This document shows, piece by piece, positions 33,992 to 42,979 of a DNA stretch of 57,897 nt. Position 1 is the stretch's first letter; each line of letters begins with the position of its first letter. A model generated the notes under the pieces. That model ran no database searches. It was not told where the DNA came from and saw nothing but the letters and a program-made list of their open reading frames with translations. Made by a program: the position numbers and the translations under genes. This DNA is from Edaphobacter sp. (GTDB taxonomy: Bacteria; Acidobacteriota; Terriglobia; Terriglobales; Acidobacteriaceae): NCBI GenBank assembly GCA_025462645.1, contig JAOAPB010000120.1, positions 1 through 57,897 of the forward strand, given 5' to 3'.

Positions 33992-35623
33992 ATGCCCATC
34001 CGCCAGTCCTCGGCCCTCTGCGCCGTTCTCGTCGTCTGTCTCCTCTGCCCACAGACGTCCTTTCCACAAGCAGCTACAAGCCAGCAGGCGAGACAGGCAG
34101 CCGACCTGATCCAACCGGAGGACCTCAAAGCCGACCTGTCCTTCCTGGCCTCCGGTGATCTCGCTGGTCGTAACATCACCAGCCTCGAAGACCGCATAGC
34201 CACGGACTACATCGCCGCAGAGTTCATGCGGCTGGGCCTCAAGCCCGTCGGTGACAACGGCACCTTCTTCCAGAACATGGACATCGTCTCCGGTGACCTC
34301 GACCACCAGCACACCACGATGACGGCTAAGGTCAACAACGTCGACCACACCTACACCCTCGACAAAGACTTCCGCTGGAACCGTCAGAGCCTTCACCCTG
34401 CCACAGCCTGCGGCCCCATTGTCTTCGCCGGATATGGCATCGAGGCCCCCGAGTTCTCCTACAACGACCTCGCTAACATCGACCTCAAAGGTAAAGTAGT
34501 GCTGGTCTTCGCCCGCGAGCCCCAGGCCGACGACCCTCACTCGAAGTTCATGGGCACGCTCGACAGCTACCATGCCTTCTACTGGGACAAGATCGAACAG
34601 CTACGAAAGCAAGGCGCAGCCGCAATCCTCATCGTGCAGGATCGCGTTCCCCGCGCCATCAAGCCAATCCCCGCCAGCTCCCAACGCTCCGCCGGAGGCC
34701 CCAGCTACGCCTTGGCTGGACAGATGTGGGACATCCCCGTCTTCTCCCTTCAAAGAGAGGTAGCCGACCAGCTCCTGGCCCCCAGCGGCAAGACAGCCGA
34801 CACCCTCCAGGCCGAGATCGATCGCACCACCCACCCAGACTCCTTCGATGTGCCCCAAAGCTCCGTCTGCGTCTCCAAGGCCTACAACAACCTTCAGACC
34901 CGTAAGGGCCGCAACGTCGTCGCGCTCCTCGAAGGCTCCGATCCGACGCTCAAGTCCCAGACCATCATCCTCACCGCGCATCACGATCACATGGGAGCCA
35001 TCGACGGCCACATCTACTACGGCGCAGACGACAACGCCTCAGGCGTCGTAGGCCTGCTCGAAACCGCCAAAGCTCTCGTCAAAGGAGATATCCACCCCAA
35101 ACGCAGCATCCTCTTCATCGCCTACGATGGCGAGGAGCGCATCTTCCTCGGCTCCTACTTCTACGTAACCCACCCAATCGTTCCCCTCGCCCAGACCATA
35201 GCCAACATCAACCTCGACATGATCGGCCGCAACGAAGACAATCCCAACTGGCCCACTCCGGCCGACCGCAATGTAAACATGGTCAACATCCTCGGAACCC
35301 GCTACAACCCAGCCCTTAGAAAGATCATCGATCGCGAAAACCAGCACGAAGGTCTCAAGCTCGACTACAAGATGGACGTCATCGACTACGACTCCCTATG
35401 GTCCCGCAGCGATCACTTCTGGTTCGCCACGCTGCACATCCCCCAGGTCGAATTCCAGACCGGCCTCCATCACGACTACCACACCGAAAACGACACCTGG
35501 CAACGCATCAACTACCCCAAACTGACGAAGATCATCCGCCTCGTCTTTCTCTCTGCAACGGACCTGGCAAACTCCTCCGAGAAGATCCCCTTCACCCCAG
35601 CCGGCAGTGCGCCTAGTCCCTAG
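33992..35623 (+). CDS. Exported M28 family metallopeptidase with PA domain
   Basis: This 543-residue protein has a signal peptide (to about residue 26). A PA insert (about residues 140-240; CGPIVFAGYGIEAPEF, KGKVVLVFAREPQ) precedes the M28 catalytic core. Zinc ligands of the co-catalytic pair are seen as His in LTAHHDHMG, Asp in GADDNASG, Glu-Glu in YDGEERIFLG, Asp in NLDMIGR, and the last His in TGLHHDYHTENDT. It should remove N-terminal amino acids from peptides outside the cytoplasm. It lies 24 bp after the glycosyltransferase and 34 bp before the B12-binding protein, all on the same strand. Confidence 0.9.
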   Translation: MPIRQSSALCAVLVVCLLCPQTSFPQAATSQQARQAADLIQPEDLKADLSFLASGDLAGRNITSLEDRIATDYIAAEFMRLGLKPVGDNGTFFQNMDIVSGDLDHQHTTMTAKVNNVDHTYTLDKDFRWNRQSLHPATACGPIVFAGYGIEAPEFSYNDLANIDLKGKVVLVFAREPQADDPHSKFMGTLDSYHAFYWDKIEQLRKQGAAAILIVQDRVPRAIKPIPASSQRSAGGPSYALAGQMWDIPVFSLQREVADQLLAPSGKTADTLQAEIDRTTHPDSFDVPQSSVCVSKAYNNLQTRKGRNVVALLEGSDPTLKSQTIILTAHHDHMGAIDGHIYYGADDNASGVVGLLETAKALVKGDIHPKRSILFIAYDGEERIFLGSYFYVTHPIVPLAQTIANINLDMIGRNEDNPNWPTPADRNVNMVNILGTRYNPALRKIIDRENQHEGLKLDYKMDVIDYDSLWSRSDHFWFATLHIPQVEFQTGLHHDYHTENDTWQRINYPKLTKIIRLVFLSATDLANSSEKIPFTPAGSAPSP

Positions 35624-35657
35624 TCCCTGACCTGGTCCCGCGTATACTCACATCCGC

Positions 35658-36074
35658 ATGACTAAGCCCCCAATCCGAGTCCTCGTAGCCAAACCTGGCC
35701 TCGACGGCCACGACCGCGGCGCCAAGATCATCGCCCGAGCCCTCCGCGACGCCGGCATGGAGGTCATCTACACCGGCCTGCGCCAGACTCCCGAGATGAT
35801 CGTCAACGCCGCCATTCAGGAGGATGTCGACTGCATCGGCCTCTCCATCCTCTCCGGAGCCCACAACGTCATCGTCCCCCGCATCACCTCCCTGCTCCGT
35901 GAGCAGCACGCCGAAGACATCCTCGTAGTCCTCGGCGGCACCATTCCCGATCAGGATGCCGCAGGCTTAAAAGCAAACGGCGTCTCGGCCATCTTCGGAC
36001 CGGGAACGCCGCTTGAAACCACTGTCAACTTCATCCGCGAGAACATAAAACCTCGCGGCCTCTTCACAAACTGA
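35658..36074 (+). CDS. Stand-alone cobalamin-binding subunit of acyl-CoA mutase
   Basis: This 138-residue B12-binding domain has the full signature: Asp16-x-His18-x2-Gly21 (GLDGHDRGAKI), LSILSG and VVLGGTIPDQD. It corresponds to the small subunit (C-terminal domain) of methylmalonyl-CoA mutase or a related isobutyryl/ethylmalonyl-type mutase split into two chains. His18 would be the lower axial cobalt ligand. The large catalytic subunit is not in this window, so it must be elsewhere on the genome. It is next to an acyl-CoA catabolic cluster on the opposite strand, consistent with branched-chain amino-acid or propionate metabolism. Confidence 0.9.
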   Translation: MTKPPIRVLVAKPGLDGHDRGAKIIARALRDAGMEVIYTGLRQTPEMIVNAAIQEDVDCIGLSILSGAHNVIVPRITSLLREQHAEDILVVLGGTIPDQDAAGLKANGVSAIFGPGTPLETTVNFIRENIKPRGLFTN

Positions 36075-36108
36075 CGCACTCCACGAAACAACAGAGCAAA
36101 TTGCCTGT

Positions 36109-36846
36109 TTACCAGGGTAGCGTTTCACCCAGGTGGAAGTACCCGCCCGTAGGCCCATCCGCTGCCAGTGTGGCCAGCTCTACCTCGGTCTTCGCGCCAT
36201 CGACGATCTCCATCGGAGCCGCATCCGTGCCCATCTCCGTCTTCACCCAACCTGGATGCGCCGAGTTGACCTTGATCTTCGTATCCTTCAGCTCATGCGC
36301 CAGATGAATCGTGAACGCGTTCAACGCAGCCTTCGACGAGTTATACGCAAACATCTTCGCCTCATAGATCGGTGATCCCTCCGTTGCGTGAAGCGTGAAC
36401 GACGCCAGAATGCTCGACACGTTCACAATCCGCCCCGCCTCGCTCTTCTTCAGCAGCGGCAGCAGCGCCTGCGTCACGGCAACCACGGCAAAGAAGTTCG
36501 TATCGAATGTCTTCCGCAGCGTCTCCTCTGACGTGGAACTCGTCGTATTTGCTCCGATCGGATCAAGCGAGATACCCGCATTGTTGACCAGGATGTCGAG
36601 CACGCCAAACTCCCGCTCGATCTTCTCGGCAACCGCCTTCACATCAGCCGCACTCCCCACATCGAGCTTCACTGCGCGCGCGTCAATGCCCTCGCTCTTC
36701 AGCTGCGCCGCGGCCGCCTCTCCCTTGGCCAGATCGCGCGCTCCAAGAATCACGGTCACGCCCTGCTTGCCCAACTGCCGCGCCGTCTCCAGCCCGATCC
36801 CTTTGTTGGCGCCCGAAATCAACGCAATCTTCTTCGTAGTACTCAT
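36109..36846 (-). CDS. Short-chain dehydrogenase/reductase (SDR)
   Basis: This 245-residue classical SDR has SGANKGIGLETA (NAD(P) glycine motif), NNAG, the catalytic Ser in IVNVSS, and Tyr-x3-Lys in AYNSSKAAL. The segment HPGWVKTEMG is typical of carbonyl reductase-like SDRs. An Arg at ILGARD points towards NADPH preference. The substrate is not predictable. It is the last gene of the minus-strand acyl-CoA set, 48 bp after the thioesterase, and may or may not share its function. Confidence 0.9.
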   Translation of the reverse strand: MSTTKKIALISGANKGIGLETARQLGKQGVTVILGARDLAKGEAAAAQLKSEGIDARAVKLDVGSAADVKAVAEKIEREFGVLDILVNNAGISLDPIGANTTSSTSEETLRKTFDTNFFAVVAVTQALLPLLKKSEAGRIVNVSSILASFTLHATEGSPIYEAKMFAYNSSKAALNAFTIHLAHELKDTKIKVNSAHPGWVKTEMGTDAAPMEIVDGAKTEVELATLAADGPTGGYFHLGETLPW

Positions 36847-36894
36847 CGCAAAATCACCTCGTTGTCCTGATTGATTCAGGGAATGTCTAAATAT

Positions 36895-37332
36895 CTATGA
36901 GATGAGAGCCGTCGCGAAACGATCCGCATATCTCTGCGGCAGCGACCGTTTTTTCATATCCTTGTCCACCACCACATGCACCGTCTCGCCCTCACATAAC
37001 AGCACCCCATCCACTGCTCTTACAATCCTGTAGCCGAACCGTATCACCGGCCCCCGAGCCGCCAGCAGCCGCGTCTGGATCACCAACTCATCGTCATACC
37101 GTGCCGGAGCCTTATACCTCGCTGACACATTCACCACCGCGATTCCACACCCCTCCTCGCGCTCCATCGACTTGTAGTCCAGCCCCAACTGCCGAATGAA
37201 CTCCACCCGCCCTATTTCAAACCACACCAGGTAGTTCGCGTGATACACCACACCCATCTGATCGGTCTCGGCATACCGCACCCGCACCCGCGCCTCACTG
37301 GCCTCCTGCTTCAACGCCACGACTCCACTCAT
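36895..37332 (-). CDS. Acyl-CoA thioesterase (YbgC/FadM, 4HBT family)
   Basis: This 145-residue hotdog-fold thioesterase has the active-site segment VRYAETDQMGVVYHANYLVWFE (the Asp-Gln-x-x-x-x-x-H-x-N-Y pattern) and RVEFIRQLG, as in YbgC/FadM-like enzymes that hydrolyse short- or medium-chain acyl-CoA. It lies 25 bp downstream of the enoyl-CoA hydratase gene, so it likely belongs to the same transcript and trims or recycles CoA intermediates of that pathway. The start is fixed by the active-site motif near the N-terminus. Confidence 0.88.
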   Translation of the reverse strand: MSGVVALKQEASEARVRVRYAETDQMGVVYHANYLVWFEIGRVEFIRQLGLDYKSMEREEGCGIAVVNVSARYKAPARYDDELVIQTRLLAARGPVIRFGYRIVRAVDGVLLCEGETVHVVVDKDMKKRSLPQRYADRFATALIS

Positions 37333-37357
37333 CTCTCCAGTCTAATGGAATGCCAAA

Positions 37358-38137
37358 CTATCTCCCCCAAACTGGCTTCCTCTTCTCCAAAAACGCCGTC
37401 ACGCCCTCCTTGAAGTCATGCATCGACCTCGCCTCCGAGTTAGCCGTCAACGCATGGGCAATCGCAGCATCCAGCCAGACCTTATTCTGCGCCGCCAGCA
37501 GCTGTTTCGTCGCCGACATCGACTGCGGACTATTCCCCTTCAGCACCTTCGCCACCTCCAGCGTCCGTGCCGCCAGTTGCTCCGCCGGAACCACCTCATT
37601 CACCAGCCCCAGCCCCTCAGCCTCCTCCGACTGGAACAGCCGTCCCGTCAGCAACAGGTCCCGAGCCCGTTTGTCCCCAATCTGCAGCGTAAGAAACGCC
37701 GACACCAGTGCCGGCACAAATCCAATCCGAACCTCCGTAAACCCGAACTTCACCGCAGGAGCCGCCAGCGTGAAGTCGCAAATCGTCGCCAGCCCCGCAC
37801 CACCGGCAATCGCCGCCCCCTGCACCACCGCAATCGTCGGCTTCGGAAGCTCGTACAGTGTGCGAAACAGCCGCGCCACCCGCTCCGCGTCCGCCACATG
37901 CTCCGACTGCGACTTACCCACCATCGCCTGCAGATGCGTCATATCCAGCCCGGCACAGAACGCCTCGCCCGCGCCTGTCAGCACGACCACCCGGCAGTGC
38001 CCAGTCGCTGCCCTCTCCAACGCAACAATCAACTCATCCTGCATCTCCGGCGTCATCGCATTCCTGCGCTCCGGACGATTCAGCATGATCGTCTTCACTC
38101 CATCTTCTTCCGTCACCAGAATCGTCTTATAACTCAT
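37358..38137 (-). CDS. Enoyl-CoA hydratase/isomerase family protein
   Basis: This 259-residue crotonase-fold enzyme has two oxyanion-hole segments, GEAFCAGLDM and VQGAAIAGGAGLATICDF. Catalytic acids are suggested by FGFTEVRIGFVPAL, where Glu is at the first hydratase position. Given the neighbours (HMG-CoA lyase and a methylcrotonyl-type carboxylase subunit), 3-methylglutaconyl-CoA hydratase is the likely role, but the fold alone does not fix the substrate. It is co-oriented with its neighbours, 128 bp after the HMG-CoA lyase gene; a GTCAT repeat sits in that gap. Confidence 0.9.
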   Translation of the reverse strand: MSYKTILVTEEDGVKTIMLNRPERRNAMTPEMQDELIVALERAATGHCRVVVLTGAGEAFCAGLDMTHLQAMVGKSQSEHVADAERVARLFRTLYELPKPTIAVVQGAAIAGGAGLATICDFTLAAPAVKFGFTEVRIGFVPALVSAFLTLQIGDKRARDLLLTGRLFQSEEAEGLGLVNEVVPAEQLAARTLEVAKVLKGNSPQSMSATKQLLAAQNKVWLDAAIAHALTANSEARSMHDFKEGVTAFLEKRKPVWGR

Positions 38138-38192
38138 AAATCGCTAGCTCCATTCCCTGTATGCGTCTTGCCGTCTTATACTCTCTAATCTC

Positions 38193-38263
38193 GTCATCTC
38201 GACCGGAGGCGGCGCCTTTGCCGCCGAGTGGAGAGATCCGCTTCTCTACCCATACCGCCTCCC
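38193..38263 (+). repeat. GTCAT repeat, subtype D, abutting the HMG-CoA lyase stop
   Basis: GTCATCTCGACCGGAGGC…GAGAGATCCGCTTCTC…ACCGCCTCCC is a full-length copy of the repeat at 48341-48420. It contains a GGCGGC/GCCGCC hairpin and ends 2 bp before the stop codon of the minus-strand gene at 38266. Confidence 0.85.
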
Positions 38264-38265
38264 GT

Positions 38266-39138
38266 CTATTGAACCTTAGCCCCATACTTACGCGAGAACT
38301 CCGCGCCAGCCGCCAACAACCCATCCAGCGGAAGCATCGGCGGCAGCTCCGCCCCCAGCGCCTTCAACTCCTCTAACACCATCTCCGTCGGAAGGTTCCC
38401 CACCAGTACATCCTGCGCAAACGGGCATCCTCCCAGCCCGCCAATCGCCGTGTCGAAGCGCCTGCACCCAGCCCCATACGCCGCCCTTACCAACTCCCTC
38501 GCGCCCTCATATCGAGCATGAAGATGAACCCCAATCTCCACCCCATCATGCACCGCCATCACATCGGCCACCACATCCGCCACCAGCTTCGGCGTAGCCA
38601 TCCCCACCGTATCCGCCAGCGAGATCTGCCGCACGCCCGAGTCGATCAGCAGGTCGCACGCATCCACCACCTCGTCGATACTCCACGCATCGCCATAAGG
38701 GTTCCCGAACGCCATCGAAATATACGCCACTACATCCATCCCGGCCTTATACGCCAGCGTCCCCACCTGCTCCAGCGCCTCCAGGCTCTCCTCCGGCGTC
38801 TGATTCTGGTTCCGCTGCAAGAACCCCGGCGAGATCGAATAAGGAAACCCCAGCGTCTGCAACCCCCCCGTCTTGATCGCCCGCTCTGCCCCCTTGGCAT
38901 TCACAACAATGCCGATAATCTCCACGTCATCCGGCGGATCCAGATACTCCAGCACCTTCTCCGAGTCCGCCATCTGCGGCACCGCCGCCGCCGAAACAAA
39001 GCTCACCGCATCGATATGCTTGAATCCCGCCGCAATCAAAACCCGCAGATAGTCCGCCTTCACCTCCGCCGGCATCTTCACCGGCAGCCCCTGCCAAGCA
39101 TCCCGCGGACACTCAATAATCTTTACCAAATCACTCAT
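38266..39138 (-). CDS. mvaB: Hydroxymethylglutaryl-CoA lyase
   Basis: This 290-residue TIM-barrel DRE-type lyase splits HMG-CoA to acetoacetate and acetyl-CoA, the end of leucine degradation. It starts MSDLVKIIECPRDAWQGL (ATG 39138, GAGGCGGG upstream). It has SADTVGMATP-type ISLADTVGMATP, the metal/His segment GVHLHAR, and the Cys loop GGLGGCPFAQD. The open frame begins further upstream at 39273, but that sequence is a dispersed repeat, so the later ATG is taken. The next upstream gene is the carboxylase subunit, separated by a 508-bp repeat-filled gap. Good family match; homocitrate-type alternatives are unlikely. Confidence 0.88.
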   Translation of the reverse strand: MSDLVKIIECPRDAWQGLPVKMPAEVKADYLRVLIAAGFKHIDAVSFVSAAAVPQMADSEKVLEYLDPPDDVEIIGIVVNAKGAERAIKTGGLQTLGFPYSISPGFLQRNQNQTPEESLEALEQVGTLAYKAGMDVVAYISMAFGNPYGDAWSIDEVVDACDLLIDSGVRQISLADTVGMATPKLVADVVADVMAVHDGVEIGVHLHARYEGARELVRAAYGAGCRRFDTAIGGLGGCPFAQDVLVGNLPTEMVLEELKALGAELPPMLPLDGLLAAGAEFSRKYGAKVQ

Positions 39139-39171
39139 ACCCGCCTCAGTATTTCTTACTACCTCAACCGT

Positions 39172-39236
39172 GTCATCCTGATCGAAGTAACTCGCGCATC
39201 TGCGAGTTACGAGGTCGAAGACCTGCGGTTGCACTT
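39172..39236 (+). repeat. GTCAT repeat, subtype B, with inner inverted repeat
   Basis: GTCATCCTGATCGAAG, then TAACTCGCGCATCTGCGAGTTA (an 8-9-bp stem), GTCGAAGACCTGCGGTTG. Head and tail match the copy at 16586. It lies just upstream of the HMG-CoA lyase start, so it may be in that gene's leader. Confidence 0.8.
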
Positions 39237-39296
39237 GCGTTACTTTTGCTGTTGTTTGTCCTTTGTTCGTCATCCCATAGGGATATGCTTTATATC

Positions 39297-39410
<114 letters not shown>

Positions 39411-39421
39411 AGTTTTACGTT

Positions 39422-39455
39422 GTCATTCTGAGCGAAGCGAAGAACCCCCGTATTT
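39422..39455 (+). repeat. GTCAT repeat, subtype A
   Basis: GTCATTCTGAGCGAAGCG then AAGAACCCCCGTATTT, the same as at 16512-16545 except CGC/CGT. It follows GTTTTACGTT, like the TTTTTACGCTT before the copy at 16512. Confidence 0.9.
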
Positions 39456-39646
39456 CGCTTTTGCTGTTGCTTGTTCTTGCTCCTTCTTACCGTTCCTTCA
39501 TCTTCGCTTGAAACCTTGTAAAGATCGGCAGTAGGATGAGCTCTCTTCCATTCACGGCATGGCCTTCCCTGTTCATAAGAATGCACCGCCAAAACTGCTG
39601 AGATGAGCAGCATCAAAAACAAACCAGATAATCGTTCGCAGCGATA

Positions 39647-41359
39647 TCACGTCTGCAAAACCCCCGGATTAAACTTAGCCACCTCAGCATTCAAACTAGC
39701 CGCCTCCAGCGCAGTCATCAGCACACTCCGCGTCTCCACCGGATCAATAATCGCATCGATCCACCCTCTCGCCGCCCCATACCTCGGATCAGCCTGTGCA
39801 TCATACGTCGCCTTAATCTCGTCGTAGATCCCCTTCCGCTCCTCTTCCGAGATCGTCTTCCCGCTCTTCTCCAACTGCTTCACCCTCACCTCCACAAGAG
39901 TATTCGCCGCCGAAGCCCCACTCATCACCGCATACCTCGCCGTAGGCCACGCAAACAGAAACCGAGGATCATAAGCCTTCCCGCACATTGCATAATGACC
40001 CGCACCAAAACTCCCCCCAACGATAACGGTAATTTTGGGCACTACCGAAGTACTCACAGCCGAAACCATCTTCGCCCCCGCCCGAATAATGCCACTCCAC
40101 TCCGCATCCTTCCCCACCATGAAACCATTCACATCATGCAAGAAGATCAGCGGCACCAGGCTCTGATTGCAATCCATAATGAACCGCGCCGCCTTCTGCG
40201 CGCTCTCCGTATAGATCACCCCGCCAAACTCCGTCCGCTTGCTGCCATCGAGCGCAATCTGCTGCTGATGCACCTTCTGGTTCGCCACAATCCCCACCGC
40301 CCGCCCGCCAATCCGAGCATACCCACACAGCACCGTCCGCCCATAGTCAGCCTTGTACTCGTCGAACTCGCTGCGATCCACAATCCGCGCGATCACCTCA
40401 CGCATGTCATACACATTGGTAGCTGCCTTCGCCGGATCGGGATCAATCAGCCCATACAAATCCTCCGCTGCATACTTAGGAGCATCTGCCTTCTCATCAA
40501 ACGCCACCCGCGAAAACGGAGCCCCCGGCCGCTCCCCCAGCTTGCCCACCAGAGAACGTAACCGTGCAAGGCACAGATGGTCGTTCGGCTCTTTGAAGTC
40601 CACCGTCCCCGATATCTCCGAGTGCATCGAAGCCCCACCCAGCTCCTCCGCCCCTGTCTTCTGTCCAATCGCCGCCTGCACCAGCGACGGCCCCGCCAGA
40701 AACAGCCCCGACCCCTCCGTCATCAGCACCGTATCCGTCATCACCGGCAGATACGCTCCCCCCGCCACGCACATCCCCATGATCGCCGTAATCTGCGGAA
40801 CCCCCAACGAGCTCATCACCGCGTTATTCCGAAACACCCTCCCAAAGTCATCCGTATCGGGAAACACGTCCTCCTGCAGCGGCAGGAACACCCCCGCCGA
40901 GTCCACCAGGTAGAGCGTTGAAATCCTATTCTCCAGCGCAATCGTCTGCGCCCGCAGCACCTTCTTCGCTGTCATTGGAAAGAAAGCCCCCGCCTTCACC
41001 GTCGCATCGTTCGCGACGATCATGCACAGCCGCCCGCTCACCCGTCCCAACCCCGTCACCACCCCAGCCCCCGGAGCCCCGCCAAACTCCTCATACATCC
41101 CATGCGCCGCCCACAGCCCCAGCTCCATCAGTTCGGTCCCTTCATCCAGCAGCAGCGCCAGCCGCTCCCGCACCGTAAGCCGTCCCTTCGCCCTCTGCGC
41201 CTCGGCAGCCTTCGCCCCTCCACCCTCGCGAATCTTCGCCTCCTGCTCCCGCATCCCACCCAGCAACGCCACCATGGCCGACCGATTCGCCACAAACCGC
41301 GCCGCTGTCACATCCAACTTCGTCGTCAACGCATTCTCCAACTTCAAGCCCTCCACCAT
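39647..41359 (-). CDS. mccB: Acyl-CoA carboxylase beta subunit (methylcrotonyl-CoA type)
   Basis: This 570-residue carboxyltransferase transfers CO2 from biotin to a short-chain acyl-CoA. Two crotonase-like halves are seen, the first with YEEFGGAPGAGVVTGLGRV, MGMCVAGGAYLPVMTD and EELGGASMHSEISGTVD, the second with FLHDVNGFMVG, GGSFGAGHYAMCG and WPTARYAVM. KAGAFFPMTAKKVLRAQ and the GFMVGKDAEWSG segment fit the methylcrotonyl/geranyl branch rather than propionyl. The biotin carboxylase/biotin carrier subunit is absent. With the HMG-CoA lyase and crotonase downstream it fits leucine degradation. Its stop is close to the gap that holds the hexamer tract. Confidence 0.88.
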   Translation of the reverse strand: MVEGLKLENALTTKLDVTAARFVANRSAMVALLGGMREQEAKIREGGGAKAAEAQRAKGRLTVRERLALLLDEGTELMELGLWAAHGMYEEFGGAPGAGVVTGLGRVSGRLCMIVANDATVKAGAFFPMTAKKVLRAQTIALENRISTLYLVDSAGVFLPLQEDVFPDTDDFGRVFRNNAVMSSLGVPQITAIMGMCVAGGAYLPVMTDTVLMTEGSGLFLAGPSLVQAAIGQKTGAEELGGASMHSEISGTVDFKEPNDHLCLARLRSLVGKLGERPGAPFSRVAFDEKADAPKYAAEDLYGLIDPDPAKAATNVYDMREVIARIVDRSEFDEYKADYGRTVLCGYARIGGRAVGIVANQKVHQQQIALDGSKRTEFGGVIYTESAQKAARFIMDCNQSLVPLIFLHDVNGFMVGKDAEWSGIIRAGAKMVSAVSTSVVPKITVIVGGSFGAGHYAMCGKAYDPRFLFAWPTARYAVMSGASAANTLVEVRVKQLEKSGKTISEEERKGIYDEIKATYDAQADPRYGAARGWIDAIIDPVETRSVLMTALEAASLNAEVAKFNPGVLQT

Positions 41360-41485
41360 CGCACCGTCCCAAGAAAACTCGTCAGCATAGCATCATAGCC
41401 ACAGGCCGCGCTGCGCGCTCTTCATAAACCACAGCCGTGTAGCCTATCCTCGAGACTAATCCTCTACGCCCTGCATGGAGACGGA

Positions 41486-41959
41486 ATGAAAACCCGCACC
41501 CAACTCGCGAGCCTGATCGTCCTCACCGGCATCATCATCTCCCCCGCCATAGCCCAGAGCAGCCGTGCCGACATCGACAAATCGATAGACACCATGCTCG
41601 GAGACCACGTCCATTCCGAAGTCCAGCACCTCGTCACCGACCTCCAGCAGGCCGTAGCCAAACACGATGCCGCAGCCGTAGCCGCCCTCGTCCACTACCC
41701 CATCAAGATCAATCCCGGTACCAGGCCCTTCACCATCCGAACCCCGCAGGCTTTCATCGCCCGCTACGATCGCATCATCACCCCCGCCATAGCCACCGTC
41801 ATCCAGAGACAAAAGTACGAAGACCTCTTCGTCAATTACAAGGGAGCCATGTTCGGCAACGGCGAAGTCTGGATTACCAGCACCTGCATCGACAAAGCCT
41901 GCAAACAAACCGACATCAAGATCGGCACCATCCAAAGCACTGCCAACCGTAAGAAATAA
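41486..41959 (+). CDS. Exported protein of unknown function
   Basis: This 157-residue protein has a signal peptide (about residues 1-24, ending ISPAIAQ). The mature part has a helical lead (DIDKSIDTMLGDHVHSEVQH) and alternating strands (YEDLFVNYKGAMFGNGEVWI, IGTIQS), giving a cystatin-/SnoaL-like look, but I cannot name the family. A Cys pair (CIDKAC) near the C-terminus could form a disulfide. It is 13 bp before pncA on the same strand, so probably co-transcribed. No function assigned. Confidence 0.65.
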   Translation: MKTRTQLASLIVLTGIIISPAIAQSSRADIDKSIDTMLGDHVHSEVQHLVTDLQQAVAKHDAAAVAALVHYPIKINPGTRPFTIRTPQAFIARYDRIITPAIATVIQRQKYEDLFVNYKGAMFGNGEVWITSTCIDKACKQTDIKIGTIQSTANRKK

Positions 41960-41972
41960 TCATCAAACAGTT

Positions 41973-42623
41973 ATGCTCCTCTCCCCCGGCCCCACCGACG
42001 CCCTCCTGGTCATCGACCTCCAGAACGACTTCTGCCCCGGCGGAGCCTTAGCCGTCGCAGACGGCGACACCATTGTCCCCACCATCAACGCCCTCGCCCA
42101 GAAGTTCGATCACGTCATCCTCACCCAGGACTGGCACCCTCGGAACCACATCTCCTTCGCATCGACCCACCCAGACAAAGAGCCCTACGAGACCATCGAA
42201 GCCCCCTACGGCCCGCCGGATATCATCCAGACCCTCTGGCCCGATCACTGCGTCCAGCACAGCGAAGGCGCAGCCTTCCACCCCGCCCTCTCGATCCCCC
42301 ACGCCGAGCTCATCCTCCGCAAAGGCTTCCGCCGCCACATCGACAGCTACTCCGCCTTCCTCGAAAACGACCACTTCACCCCAACCGGTCTCGCCGGCTA
42401 CCTCCGCGAGCGCAGCCTCACCCGCCTCTTCCTCGTCGGCCTCGCCTACGACTTCTGCGTCCGCTACTCCGCCATCGACGGCAAAAACCTCGGCTTCGAC
42501 ACCACAGTCATCGAAGACGCCACCCGCCCGGTCAATCTACCCGGCTCCGTCGCCGCCGCCAACGAAGCCCTGGCCGCCTCCAGTGTTCCGCGCATCCAAT
42601 CCACAGAGATACTCACCACATGA
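41973..42623 (+). CDS. pncA: Nicotinamidase
   Basis: It hydrolyses nicotinamide to nicotinic acid for NAD salvage. At 216 residues it has the cysteine-hydrolase triad Asp15 (VIDLQNDF), Lys117 (LRKGFRR) and Cys162 (AYDFCVRYSA). Metal ligands are Asp53/His55 (QDWHPRNH) and His92 (WPDHCVQ). Length and motifs match bacterial PncA of the E. coli type. The stop overlaps the next start in ATGA, so the DUF3592-like gene is co-translated. Confidence 0.93.
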   Translation: MLLSPGPTDALLVIDLQNDFCPGGALAVADGDTIVPTINALAQKFDHVILTQDWHPRNHISFASTHPDKEPYETIEAPYGPPDIIQTLWPDHCVQHSEGAAFHPALSIPHAELILRKGFRRHIDSYSAFLENDHFTPTGLAGYLRERSLTRLFLVGLAYDFCVRYSAIDGKNLGFDTTVIEDATRPVNLPGSVAAANEALAASSVPRIQSTEILTT

Positions 42624-42979
42624 CAAGCAGTACCGCACCAAAGCCATCCTGGTTCGACACCCAGGCCAAAGTCACCGCCTGCAAATATCAATTCGCCCGC
42701 ATGAACACCCTCACCCTGGGCACCCCCACCGACGACAATCACTTCCTCATCACCTTCACCTACTACGCCCAAGGCAGAACCTACACCGACCGGTTCACCT
42801 CACCCACCTACCTCGAGCAAGGCCAGACCCTACCGCTCTCCTACAACCCATCGGACCCGCAGCAAAACAGCAAGTCCGCCGCCTCCCCCGCCACTCGCCC
42901 CCCACTCTTCGCCATAGGCGTAGCCGGCTCCGTCATCCTCTCAATCATCTTTCTCGCATATGCGCACGGCTGCAACTAG
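42620..42979 (+). CDS. DUF3592-like membrane protein
   Basis: This 119-residue protein has a soluble strand-rich region (KVTACKYQFARMN, FLITFTYYAQGRTYTDRF, PLSYNPSDP) followed by one C-terminal helix (about residues 93-115), typical of DUF3592 proteins with the region outside the membrane. The family function is unknown. It is translationally coupled to pncA by a 4-bp overlap and converges with the HD gene, sharing 4 bp of stop overlap. Confidence 0.7.
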   Translation: MTSSTAPKPSWFDTQAKVTACKYQFARMNTLTLGTPTDDNHFLITFTYYAQGRTYTDRFTSPTYLEQGQTLPLSYNPSDPQQNSKSAASPATRPPLFAIGVAGSVILSIIFLAYAHGCN

